Part shown: positions 24,178-32,828 of the stretch, in pieces
Numbering within the stretch: the stretch's first letter is position 1
How the letters are laid out: the number at the start of each line of letters is the position of its first letter
Assembly: GCA_003576905.1 (NCBI GenBank)
Contig: QEVG01000024.1
Span: forward strand, 31,122-95,121
DNA length: 64,000 nt
Direction of reading: 5' to 3'
Source of the DNA: Planctomycetota bacterium
GTDB lineage: Bacteria > Planctomycetota > Phycisphaerae > UBA1845 > UTPLA1
The notes under the pieces: generated by a model
Database searches by the model: none
Seen by the model: the letters and a program-made list of their open reading frames with translations, nothing else
What the model was told of the DNA's origin: nothing
Made by a program: the position numbers and the translations under genes

Positions 24178-26673
24178 ATGAAACAACGCGCTTCGAAATC
24201 GTCTGAATCTGCCGCCGGAGGGTGGCAGTCCATCGGAACCGTCACGGCCTTTCGGCAGGAGGGCGACGCCCTCGTGCTCGAATGTGGAAGCGCCCGCGTG
24301 CGAGTCACGCCAATTACTGACGAGATTATCCGGATTCGCCTATCGCCCGACGGGTCATTCGGTCGCGATCATTCGTGGGCGGTTCTGCCGGAAGTCTCGC
24401 AGCGCCGCCGGCCGCAGTGGTCCGTCGAGGAGATCGACGGGCACGTGGACATCGTGACCGATGCGATTCGCGTCCGAGTCAGCAAGCCGCCGTGCCGCAT
24501 CGCGTTTCACGACGCCGACGGCAGGTTGATCTCGCGCGACTGTCCTCGAAAAGGAATGACATGGGACGGTGACGAGATCCGTTGCTACAAGACGCTGGAC
24601 GGCGACGATCATTTCTTCGGTCTTGGTGAGAAAGGCAGTCCGCTCGACAAGCGCGGCGCTGCGCTCGTCAACTGGAATCACGACGCCGCGGAACACGATC
24701 CATGGACCGATCCGCTCTACCAGACGCACCCCTTCGCGCTCGTGCTCAACGGCGGACGGGCGCACGGCATCTTTTTCGATAATACGTGGCGATCGTTCTT
24801 CGACTTCGGCAAGACGTCCCGGTCATCGTGGAGCTTCGGGGCCGACGGCGGAGAGTTGAACTACTACTTTATCGCGGGGCCGAAGCCGTCCGACGTGGTG
24901 CAGCGCTACGCCTCGCTCGTCGGCACGCCCCACCTTCCGCCGCTCTGGGCGCTGGGATATCAGCAGTGCCGCTGGAGTTACGACTCCGCCCGGCGCGTAC
25001 GGCAGATCGCGGGGCAGTTCCGCAGGCGGCGGATTCCCTGCGACACGATCTACATCGACATCGACTACATGGACGGGTTCCGCTCGTTTACGTGGCACCC
25101 GAAGCGATTCGCGCAGCCGCGGAAGCTGCTCAAGGAGCTGGCCGGTAAGGGATTCAGGCTGGTCGCCATCGTGGACCCCGGCATCAAGGCGGAAAAAGGC
25201 TATTTCGTCTATGACTCGGGCGTCGCCGGAGATCACTTCGTCCGAGGCGCGAGCGGCGATCTGTACATCGGAAAGGTCTGGCCCGGCGAGTCGGTCTGGC
25301 CGGACTACACGCGCGCGGCGACCCGCCGATGGTGGGGTGACCTGTACAAACGCCTGCTCGAAGACGGCGTGACCGGCATCTGGAACGACATGAACGAGCC
25401 GGCGGACTTCTCGTTCGCCGATGGCACGGTCCCGCTTTCCGTCCGCCACGACAACGATGGGCAACCCTGCGATCACCGCGCGGCGCACAACGTCTATGGC
25501 ATGCAGATGGCGCGGGCGACGTTTGAGGGAATGCAGCGTCTCCGGCCCGGCGTTCGGCCCTTCGTCCTGACGCGGGCCGGCTACAGCGGCGTCCAGCGCT
25601 ACGCCGCCGTCTGGACCGGCGACAACCTGTCGAGCTGGGAACACCTGCGGATGAGCATCCCGATGCTGCTCAACATGAGCCTGTCGGGCGTCGTCTTTTG
25701 CGGGGCCGACATCGGCGGCTTCCGCGGATATCCCTCAGCGGAACTGTTTACGCGCTGGCTCCAACTCGGTGTGTTCTACCCGCTGATGCGCACGCATACC
25801 GCGGGCGGCCGGGAACAGGATCCCTGGGCATTCGGAAAGAAGCACGAAGCGTACAACCGAGCGGCCATCGAGCTGCGCTATGTGCTCCTGCCGTATCTTT
25901 ATTCTGAGTTCGCCCACGCCGCGAAGACCGGCCTGCCCGTGCTTCGCCCGGTCCTGTTTGACTTTCCCGACCATCCGAAAGTCCACCGCTGCGAACACGA
26001 GTTCATGTTCGGCCGCCAGGTCTTCGTCGCCCCGGTCGTACAGGAAGGTGCGACATCGCGGAAGTTCAGTCTCCCCGCGGGCGAGTGGTATGACTTCGAC
26101 ACCGCCGATGCGCGCGCGGGCGGGCAGGAAGTCGAGATTCCGGTAACAATCGAAACGATCCCCATATTCGCTCGCGCCGGCGCGATCATCCCCACGCGGG
26201 AGGTGCGCCAGCACACCGGCGAAAAGGCCCTCAAGGAGCTCACGCTGATCGTCTTTCCGGGCAGCGGGCGCGGCGCGTTCTTCAACGACGATGGATCCAC
26301 GTACGAATACACACGGGGGCGATTCGTGTCGGAGGAATACACCGTGGATGCCGCACGGGACGTGACGACCTTTCGCCTGGACGCGCGCGAGGGTTCCGAG
26401 GAGTTTTCCCCGAAGACCTACGTCATCGAGTTTCGCGGGGTCGCCCGGTGCCCCGCCGCCGTTGCCGCGACCGGCCAGCCCCTTCCGCAACGAAAGCCCG
26501 GCAGGCAGTTTTCCGGGGCTGCGATCGGCTGGTGTTACGACACCAGGCGCCAAGCGGTCTGCGTGCGCGTGCAACGACTCGGTCGCGGCGATTCGATCGA
26601 GCTTCTCCTTCGTGCCGGGCGCGTCGAAAAAAAAGGGCGCGGAACCCGGCGCGATAAGGTCGCCGTTTGCTGA
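24178..26673 (+). CDS. GH31 alpha-glucosidase
   Basis: 831 residues, ATG at 24178. It shows the GH31 N-terminal beta domain, the FFGLGEKGSPLDKRG motif, TIYIDIDYMDGF near the start of the TIM barrel, WNDMNEPADF with the catalytic nucleophile D404, and WTGDN with the acid/base D482. A distal beta domain (RYVLLPYLYSEF, IPIFARAGAIIPTREV) completes a full-length enzyme. No signal peptide is visible, so it is probably cytoplasmic and releases glucose from imported malto-oligosaccharides or isomaltose-type sugars; GH31 also includes xylosidases and other specificities. The C-terminal 60 residues are basic and poorly defined. It has its own promoter with an operator-like element. Confidence 0.93.
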   Translation: MKQRASKSSESAAGGWQSIGTVTAFRQEGDALVLECGSARVRVTPITDEIIRIRLSPDGSFGRDHSWAVLPEVSQRRRPQWSVEEIDGHVDIVTDAIRVRVSKPPCRIAFHDADGRLISRDCPRKGMTWDGDEIRCYKTLDGDDHFFGLGEKGSPLDKRGAALVNWNHDAAEHDPWTDPLYQTHPFALVLNGGRAHGIFFDNTWRSFFDFGKTSRSSWSFGADGGELNYYFIAGPKPSDVVQRYASLVGTPHLPPLWALGYQQCRWSYDSARRVRQIAGQFRRRRIPCDTIYIDIDYMDGFRSFTWHPKRFAQPRKLLKELAGKGFRLVAIVDPGIKAEKGYFVYDSGVAGDHFVRGASGDLYIGKVWPGESVWPDYTRAATRRWWGDLYKRLLEDGVTGIWNDMNEPADFSFADGTVPLSVRHDNDGQPCDHRAAHNVYGMQMARATFEGMQRLRPGVRPFVLTRAGYSGVQRYAAVWTGDNLSSWEHLRMSIPMLLNMSLSGVVFCGADIGGFRGYPSAELFTRWLQLGVFYPLMRTHTAGGREQDPWAFGKKHEAYNRAAIELRYVLLPYLYSEFAHAAKTGLPVLRPVLFDFPDHPKVHRCEHEFMFGRQVFVAPVVQEGATSRKFSLPAGEWYDFDTADARAGGQEVEIPVTIETIPIFARAGAIIPTREVRQHTGEKALKELTLIVFPGSGRGAFFNDDGSTYEYTRGRFVSEEYTVDAARDVTTFRLDAREGSEEFSPKTYVIEFRGVARCPAAVAATGQPLPQRKPGRQFSGAAIGWCYDTRRQAVCVRVQRLGRGDSIELLLRAGRVEKKGRGTRRDKVAVC

Positions 26674-26911
26674 TCGGGCGGGACTATCCCCGATATAATG
26701 TCCCGGCGCTGACCCGCGGGCTTTCGGCTTTGCCGGGCGGCTCCCGCTCTCCGGAGGGACCGGTCGCGGGTGCGGTCCGTTGCCGCCCCATTCCCCGCTT
26801 ACGGTCCGTTCTCCCCGGTCCCTCGACAGGATTCATTGCGGTGAACCATAATGACGGAATCCGGTAGCCGGGGTTGCCCGGCATCGGCGGGTCGCCTGAG
26901 GAGGTCCTGAC

Positions 26912-27427
26912 ATGTCGGTAGAAGAATTCATGAAGCAGCAGTACATCACCCTTCGCGACGAAATCCGCGCGAGCAAAGGCCGGATCTTTCTCATCATGAT
27001 CCTCGGCACGCTGTTCATTCCGGCCGCCGGGTATGCAGCCATCGCGACCAGCGCCGTCTTCGCCGCGGCGTCGATGCCGTTTGTCGTGCTCGTCCTGATG
27101 CTTGCATTCGTGATGGAGCAGAACTCCATCATCCGCGCGGGCACCTACCTCAAAAACCACGTGGAGCCGCACATCGAGGGACTGACGACGTGGGAGCACT
27201 GGCTTGAGAGCAACAACGCGCTGCGCGACACCGACCGGTACTTCTTTGGGAGCTTCCTTCTCGTGTTCTTCCTCTTCTACGCCGTCGGGTCGGGTTCGGC
27301 CATCGAGGCGATGATGAAGGACTGGCCGCAGCACGTGTACTACGTCGGCGCGACCTATGTCATCGGCGGCATCTGGTTCGTGATCGTGCTGATGCGGCAC
27401 TGGCACGCCTGTACATCGACGGACTGA
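26912..27427 (+). CDS. Four-helix membrane protein of unknown function
   Basis: 171 residues; GGAGG lies seven to eight bases before the ATG. Two pairs of membrane helices are visible (FLIMILGTLFIPAAGYAAIA, VLVLMLAFVM; then FLLVFFLFYAVGSGSAI, VYYVGATYVIGGIWFVIVLM) separated by a polar loop with LKNHVEPHIEGLTTWEHWLESN. The helices probably place both termini on the cytoplasmic side. The 238-base gap upstream has a TATAAT at 26694 but no matching -35. I do not recognise the family and the neighbours give no clear hint. Confidence 0.7.
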   Translation: MSVEEFMKQQYITLRDEIRASKGRIFLIMILGTLFIPAAGYAAIATSAVFAAASMPFVVLVLMLAFVMEQNSIIRAGTYLKNHVEPHIEGLTTWEHWLESNNALRDTDRYFFGSFLLVFFLFYAVGSGSAIEAMMKDWPQHVYYVGATYVIGGIWFVIVLMRHWHACTSTD

Positions 27428-27507
27428 AGGCCGCCTCCACGCACCGCATGCGGCCCAACGGCATCCTGGAATCCCGTCTTTCAAAACTGTTGAAAGCGGC
27501 GACGGGC

Positions 27508-27537
27508 TTGTGGCTGCGCTCGTGAAACATCTAAAAT
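27508..27537 (+). promoter_or_regulatory. Possible promoter of the polyprenyl synthase gene
   Basis: TTGTGG (27508-27513) and TAAAAT (27532-27537) are separated by 18 bases, about 30 bases before the ATG at 27567. The surrounding sequence is locally AT-richer. A purine-rich stretch GGAGAGAGAGCG lies before the start codon. Confidence 0.4.
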
Positions 27538-27566
27538 AGCTGGGCGTTCGGAGAGAGAGCGCACCG

Positions 27567-28538
27567 ATGAAGACCCTGCCGGACTTAACCAACCCGATCG
27601 CGGCCGCCCTCGATCGCGTCATCAAAGTATTTGATGACGAGCTGCGCTCCGACCTTCCATTCGTCAACGACCTCGTCGAACAGGTGCGCCGTTATCGCGG
27701 AAAGCTCCTGCGCCCCAGGCTTCTTCTGCTCTCGGCACGAGCGACGGGAGATCTCCGTCACGAACACACCGTGCTCGCCGCCGTTGTCGAAATGGTCCAC
27801 ATGGCGACGCTGGTTCACGATGATGTGCTGGACGAAGCCGACGTGCGCCGCCGCACGCCTACCGTCAATCGCATGGTGGGAAACGAAGGGGCGGTGATGC
27901 TGGGCGATTTCCTGATCTCGCACGCCTATCACCTGTGCAGCAGCCTCCAGTCGTCGCGTGCGTCGCGCCGGATTGCCGCCGTCACCAACACGGTCTGCGA
28001 AGGCGAACTGATGCAGATTGCCAACCGCGGCAACGCGGCCCTGAGCGAGCATGAATACCTCGAGATCATCCGCCGGAAGACGGCGGCGCTGACAGGCGTA
28101 TGCTGCGAACTGGGCGCCTGGGCCTCGGAAGCGCGCCCCGACATCGTTGACCACATGGCGGCGTTCGGGACCGATCTGGGCATCGCCTTTCAGATCGTCG
28201 ATGACCTGCTCGACCTGACCGCCAGTGAGAACGAACTCGGCAAGACCGTGGGCCGGGATGCCGACCTCGGCAAATGGACGCTGCCGGCGATCCGGTTTCG
28301 CGACTCGGCGGGACCGGGCGACCGCGCACGCCTATTGGCTGCCATGTCGCAGCCAGGGGACGACCGCGCGGCGCGGCTGCGTGACACGCTCTCCGGCACC
28401 GAATCGCTCGAATATGCCATGGCGACGGCGCGCTCTTATGTGCAGTCGGCCCTTTCACACCTTGCCATCCTGCCCGCCAGCGACGCAAAGGACGGCCTCG
28501 TCGCAGCGGCCGAGTTCATCGTCACTCGTCGGCACTGA
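27567..28538 (+). CDS. Polyprenyl (all-trans) diphosphate synthase
   Basis: 323 residues. Both Asp-rich motifs of trans-prenyltransferases are present: LVHDDVLDEADVRR (first DDxxD, about residue 87-91) and FQIVDDLLDLT (second, about 213-217). GGKxR-like substrate residues appear as YRGKLLRPRLLLLSA. The family condenses isopentenyl diphosphate onto allylic diphosphates to make long-chain precursors such as quinone side chains. Chain length cannot be read from the sequence by eye, but the length and motif spacing resemble octaprenyl/heptaprenyl synthases. Cytoplasmic. Confidence 0.92.
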   Translation: MKTLPDLTNPIAAALDRVIKVFDDELRSDLPFVNDLVEQVRRYRGKLLRPRLLLLSARATGDLRHEHTVLAAVVEMVHMATLVHDDVLDEADVRRRTPTVNRMVGNEGAVMLGDFLISHAYHLCSSLQSSRASRRIAAVTNTVCEGELMQIANRGNAALSEHEYLEIIRRKTAALTGVCCELGAWASEARPDIVDHMAAFGTDLGIAFQIVDDLLDLTASENELGKTVGRDADLGKWTLPAIRFRDSAGPGDRARLLAAMSQPGDDRAARLRDTLSGTESLEYAMATARSYVQSALSHLAILPASDAKDGLVAAAEFIVTRRH

Positions 28539-28565
28539 AGTCATCCTTCGAGCTGCGTGAGGTGT

Positions 28566-28994
28566 TCACTCGTGGGAGTCTGGTCGTGTTGGATCGGAGA
28601 ATGGCTTTGCACACTCCGGGCAATGTCGAGCTTCCACCCCACGCAGACAATAGCCGCAACGCATGCAGACCGGGATTCCCATTTCGTTCAAGTCGCGTCG
28701 AAGGAACCGCTGAACGGGTCGGTCAATCCAGACCGGTATTGACGTCGCGACGGCAGCTCCAATGATGCCGCCCCAAAGGTATCCCGGAAAGTTATGAATC
28801 CCAATCCTTGCCAAGAGTCCTGATGTAATTGTCGGCATGCAACCTAAGAGCGAGCCGCCGCCGAGAACGATCAAGATCAGCCTTTGAAGCGTGCCGACGC
28901 TCGCGCGAGCGTTCGCAAGGGCAGCTCGCTGCGCGGCATCATCGCCGTACAGCTCAAGCTCTGGAAGAATAGTCTTGTAGTACTTGAGCGTCAT
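28566..28994 (-). CDS. Small membrane protein with C-terminal zinc ribbon
   Basis: 142 residues from the ATG at 28994. A cytoplasmic N-terminal helix region is followed by two membrane helices (TLQRLILIVLGGGSLLGCM and YLWGGIIGAAVATSIPVWI). The C-terminus carries CMRCGYCLRG...HCPECAKPF, a four-Cys zinc-ribbon tail that is common on planctomycete membrane proteins of unknown function. It lies 54 bases after the efflux pump gene on the same strand but has no obvious functional link. A similar tail occurs in the protein at 62837. Confidence 0.65.
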   Translation of the reverse strand: MTLKYYKTILPELELYGDDAAQRAALANARASVGTLQRLILIVLGGGSLLGCMPTITSGLLARIGIHNFPGYLWGGIIGAAVATSIPVWIDRPVQRFLRRDLNEMGIPVCMRCGYCLRGVEARHCPECAKPFSDPTRPDSHE

Positions 28995-29048
28995 GATAGG
29001 ACTTCGGAATCGTAGCCGCGAGCAAGGCGGATCATTCGACAGGATGCA

Positions 29049-32000
29049 TCAGGCATCGACGAAATGCCCTTTCCGCAAGCCCAGCTTCCAAAGCGCTTCC
29101 TTGTACCAGCAGTAGCACACCGGCAGGACGAAGAGTGACAGCAGCTCGATCGACAGCCCGCCGACCGCGGGCAGGGCGATGGGGATCATCACGTCGGCCC
29201 CGCGGCCGTCGCTGGTGAGGATCGGCATGAGCGAAAGGACGGTCGTCGCGCTGGTCATCAGGCAGGGGCGGACCCGGCGCGTCCCGGCGGAGATGACGCT
29301 CGCCCGGATATCGGCGATGCCCTGAACGCGGCGCCTGCCGAACTCCTGGCCCAGGTACGTCGCCAGCACGACGCCGTCGTCCGTCGTAACGGAGAACAGC
29401 GCAATAAAGCCCACCCAGACCGCCGCGCTCAGATTGTACGTCCCGAAGTGCATCAGGTCGCGCACGTTTTCGCCGAAGACGCTGAAGTTGAAGAACCACG
29501 GCTGGCCGATCAGCCAGATGCCGATGAATCCGCCGGCCCACGCGACCGGGATCCCGGTAAACACGATCAGCGACACGGGCACCGATCGAAACTCGAAATA
29601 CAGCAGAAGAAACAGAAGAAATAGGCTGATCGGCAGGATGATCGACAGCCGCTGCGCGAACCGAACCTGATTCTCGTACGAGCCTGAGAATCGGTAGTGC
29701 ACACCCGCCGGGATCTCCAGGTCTCCGGTCTCCGCGAGGTGGATAAGCCGCCGCGCCGCCTCCTCGACAACGTCGACCTCGGCGTAGCCGGGCTTCTTGT
29801 CGAACAGGACGTACGACACGAGGAAATTATCCTCGCTCTTTATCTCTTGCGGCCCACGCACGTACGTTATCGTCGCGAGCTGGCTCAGCGGAACCTGCTC
29901 CCCCGCGCTGCCTGGAACGACGACCCGCTCGATGGCCTCCACGCTGTCGCGCTCCTCGCGCGGGTATCGCACGCGGATGGGGTATCGTTCCCGCCCCTCC
30001 ACCGTCATCGTCGCCCGCACGCCGCCCAGCGCAATTTCTATGACATCCTGAACGTCGCGGATGTTCACGCCGTACCGCGCCATCCGCTCCCGGTCGATCT
30101 CGATTTCGAGATAGGGCTTGCCCACAACCCGGTCGGGAACGACCGTGGCCGGTTCAATGCCTCGCACCTCCCGCAGGACCTCCGCGATGCGATAGCCGAC
30201 CTTCTCGATCTCGTTCAAGTCCTTGCCGAAGACTTTTACGCCCATGGGCGCGCGCATGCCCGACTGGAGCATTACCAGCCGCGCCGCGATCGGCTGGAGA
30301 TGGGGCGCCCCGGTCACGCCCGGATACTCCGCCGCTTTCTGGATTTCATCCCAGATGTCGCGCGGGCCGCGGATGTGGTCGCGCCACTGCCGGATGGGCC
30401 GGCCCTCGTCGTCGAGAGCCAGTTCGCCCGTCACCGGATCGCGGCGGTACTCGGTTTTGTAGGTGATGATCGTCTCGATCATCGAGACCGGGGCCGGGTC
30501 GATCGCCGTCTCGGCGCGGCCGACCTTGCCGACGACCGACTCCACCTCGGGTATGGCGCGAATCGCCCTGTCCTGCGCGCTGATCGCCTCGAGCGTCGCC
30601 CCGATGCCGACGTGCGGCATGAGCGTCGGCATGTAAAGGAACGATCCCTCGTCCAGCGGCGGCATGAACTCCCGCCCCAGACCGGGCAGGGCATGCAGAC
30701 CGACGCTATATGCCTTTGAATAAACGGAGGGACTCTCGCCGGAATCGGCGACCTTTGGCGACGGCAGCCATGAAAAGGTGCGGCCGAACCCAAGCCATAC
30801 CGTCGCGCCGAAAAGCACGATCGCGGCGGGCACTGCAAGAAACGCAATCTTGTGATCGAGAAAGAGGCGGAGGAAATAGGGATAAAAGTCGATAAACACC
30901 ACGCGGACGCTGGCCCACAGCAGGTTTATCCCAAGCACGATAATCAGATTGCGAACAATTCCCGCGCCTTCACCAAGCGGCATCCAATGCTCCGTCAGGA
31001 GCAACAGGACGACCGCCATCACAACCAGGCTCGCCGCACCGGCCACCCACTTCCTGGCGCGCGAAGAGAGCCGCTCATCGATCACGCCGTACGCCCCGTA
31101 CAACACCGCGGCGAGTCCCGCCCAGAACCATCCATAGATCATGAGGCCCGCGCCGGCCGCCGTAACGACCAGGGGCGTCCCCCAGCGCTTGAACCCCCGT
31201 CCCCTGCCGATGGGGCTGAAGACCATGTGCGCAAGGGTGGGAAGGATAAGAATCGCGGCGATCAGCGACCCCAGAAGAACAAACGTCTTTGTGTAGGCCA
31301 GCGGGCGAAAGAGCTTTCCTTCCGGCCCTTCGAGGGCGAAGATCGGCAGGAACGCAATCACCGTCATCAGCACTGCCGTCGTCACCGCGGAGCCGATCTC
31401 CCGCGTGGCCGCTTCGACGCTTTCAATGACCGGGCGCTTTCCACCGGTGTCCTCGATGTGGCGCACGATATTCTCGGTGAGGATGATCCCCATATCGACA
31501 AGGGTGCCGATGGCGATGGCGATTCCGCCAAGGCTCATCAGGTTGGAGTCCACGCCGAAGAGCTTCATGAGAATGAAGCAGATCATGACGGCCAGCGGCA
31601 TGGTGACGCTGATGACGACGCAGCTCCGGAGGTGCCTTAGGAACATGAGCACGACGAACGTCGTGATCAGAATCTGCTCGTACAGCGCATCGGACAGCGT
31701 GTCGATCGTCTCGTGGATCAGCGTCGTGCGGTCGTAGAATGGGACAATCCGCACCTGGGTGACCCGTCCGTCGTCGAGGGTCTTTCTCGGCAGGCCGGGC
31801 GCCAGGTCCGCAATCTTGGTCTTGACGCGCTCGATCACTTCCAGCGGATTCGCGCCGTAGCGGACCAGCACGACGCCGCCCACCGCCTCGACGCCATCCT
31901 TGTCGAGCATGCCGCGCCGAAGCGCCGGCCCGATCTGCACGCGTGCGACGTTCTTGACGTAAATCGGCACGTTATCGGCAACGCGCAGCACAATGTTCTC

Positions 32001-32828
32001 AACGTCCGTGACACTCTTTACGAAGCCCTTTCCGCGGACGACATACTCCGCCCCGTTCCACTCGATCGTCTCCGCGCCGACGTCGACATTGGCGCGCTGC
32101 ACCGCCATGAAGACGTCCTGCAATCGAACGTTGTGCGCCCGCATGGCGTCCGGATCAACGTCGATCTGGTACTCCCGCACGTAGCCCCCCACGCTGGCTA
32201 CCTCGCTCACGCCCGGTATGCCCTGAAGGCCATAACGCACCAGCCAGTCCTGCGTGCTGCGCAGCTCCATCAGGTCGAAGCCGCCGTGCGAGCCTTCGAG
32301 CGTGTACCAGAACACCTGGCCCAGGCCGGTCGCATCGGGCCCCAGCGCCGGGGTGACGCCCTGCGGAAGCCGCTGCTGCGCGACGTTCAGCTTCTCCAGC
32401 AGACGCGACCGGCACCAGTAGAAGTCGTGCTGGTCGTCGAAGATGACATACACGACGGAAAAGCCGAACATCGAGTACGCGCGGATCGTCCTGAACCCCG
32501 GCGTGCCCTGAAGCGTCGTCGTGAGGGGGTAGGTGATCTGATCCTCCACGTCCTGCGGGCTTCGGCCGGGCCAGTCGGTGAAGATGACCTGCTGGTTCTC
32601 GCCGATGTCCGGAATCGCGTCCACCGGTATCGGGTCGCGCGCGATCGTCTCGCCGTCGACGCGAAACGGCATGACGCGATAGCCCCAGAGCAGGATGAAC
32701 GCCAGGATGAGGAAGACGACGAGCCGGTTATGCAGGCAATAGCGGATCAGACGATCCACGATGCCTCGCGCCGGAGCCACCGGTCCGTCACCGCCCCGCG
32801 CCTCGGAATGGCCGAAAGCGTCACTCAT
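29049..32828 (-). CDS. cusA: Heavy-metal efflux RND transporter, CusA type
   Basis: 1259 residues. The N-terminal region (VDAIPDIGENQQVIFTDWPGRSP, QDVEDQITYPL) and GGIAIAIGTLVDMGIILTENIV, with the membrane Asp used in proton relay, match the CusA branch of metal-exporting RND pumps. Periplasmic segments include GREFMPPLDEGSFLYMP and SGMRAPMGVKVFG. It would pump Cu(I)/Ag(I) out through the partner adaptor and TolC-like channel. It is about 200 residues longer than classical CusA: after the sixth helix an extra hydrophobic region (about 520-660) adds several predicted helices. The start overlaps the stop of the adaptor gene by eight bases. Confidence 0.95.
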   Translation of the reverse strand: MSDAFGHSEARGGDGPVAPARGIVDRLIRYCLHNRLVVFLILAFILLWGYRVMPFRVDGETIARDPIPVDAIPDIGENQQVIFTDWPGRSPQDVEDQITYPLTTTLQGTPGFRTIRAYSMFGFSVVYVIFDDQHDFYWCRSRLLEKLNVAQQRLPQGVTPALGPDATGLGQVFWYTLEGSHGGFDLMELRSTQDWLVRYGLQGIPGVSEVASVGGYVREYQIDVDPDAMRAHNVRLQDVFMAVQRANVDVGAETIEWNGAEYVVRGKGFVKSVTDVENIVLRVADNVPIYVKNVARVQIGPALRRGMLDKDGVEAVGGVVLVRYGANPLEVIERVKTKIADLAPGLPRKTLDDGRVTQVRIVPFYDRTTLIHETIDTLSDALYEQILITTFVVLMFLRHLRSCVVISVTMPLAVMICFILMKLFGVDSNLMSLGGIAIAIGTLVDMGIILTENIVRHIEDTGGKRPVIESVEAATREIGSAVTTAVLMTVIAFLPIFALEGPEGKLFRPLAYTKTFVLLGSLIAAILILPTLAHMVFSPIGRGRGFKRWGTPLVVTAAGAGLMIYGWFWAGLAAVLYGAYGVIDERLSSRARKWVAGAASLVVMAVVLLLLTEHWMPLGEGAGIVRNLIIVLGINLLWASVRVVFIDFYPYFLRLFLDHKIAFLAVPAAIVLFGATVWLGFGRTFSWLPSPKVADSGESPSVYSKAYSVGLHALPGLGREFMPPLDEGSFLYMPTLMPHVGIGATLEAISAQDRAIRAIPEVESVVGKVGRAETAIDPAPVSMIETIITYKTEYRRDPVTGELALDDEGRPIRQWRDHIRGPRDIWDEIQKAAEYPGVTGAPHLQPIAARLVMLQSGMRAPMGVKVFGKDLNEIEKVGYRIAEVLREVRGIEPATVVPDRVVGKPYLEIEIDRERMARYGVNIRDVQDVIEIALGGVRATMTVEGRERYPIRVRYPREERDSVEAIERVVVPGSAGEQVPLSQLATITYVRGPQEIKSEDNFLVSYVLFDKKPGYAEVDVVEEAARRLIHLAETGDLEIPAGVHYRFSGSYENQVRFAQRLSIILPISLFLLFLLLYFEFRSVPVSLIVFTGIPVAWAGGFIGIWLIGQPWFFNFSVFGENVRDLMHFGTYNLSAAVWVGFIALFSVTTDDGVVLATYLGQEFGRRRVQGIADIRASVISAGTRRVRPCLMTSATTVLSLMPILTSDGRGADVMIPIALPAVGGLSIELLSLFVLPVCYCWYKEALWKLGLRKGHFVDA

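Noticed and set aside
26694..26699. TATAAT as promoter of the four-helix membrane protein
   Set aside because: There is no acceptable -35 hexamer at 16-18 bases, and it is over 200 bases from the start codon.
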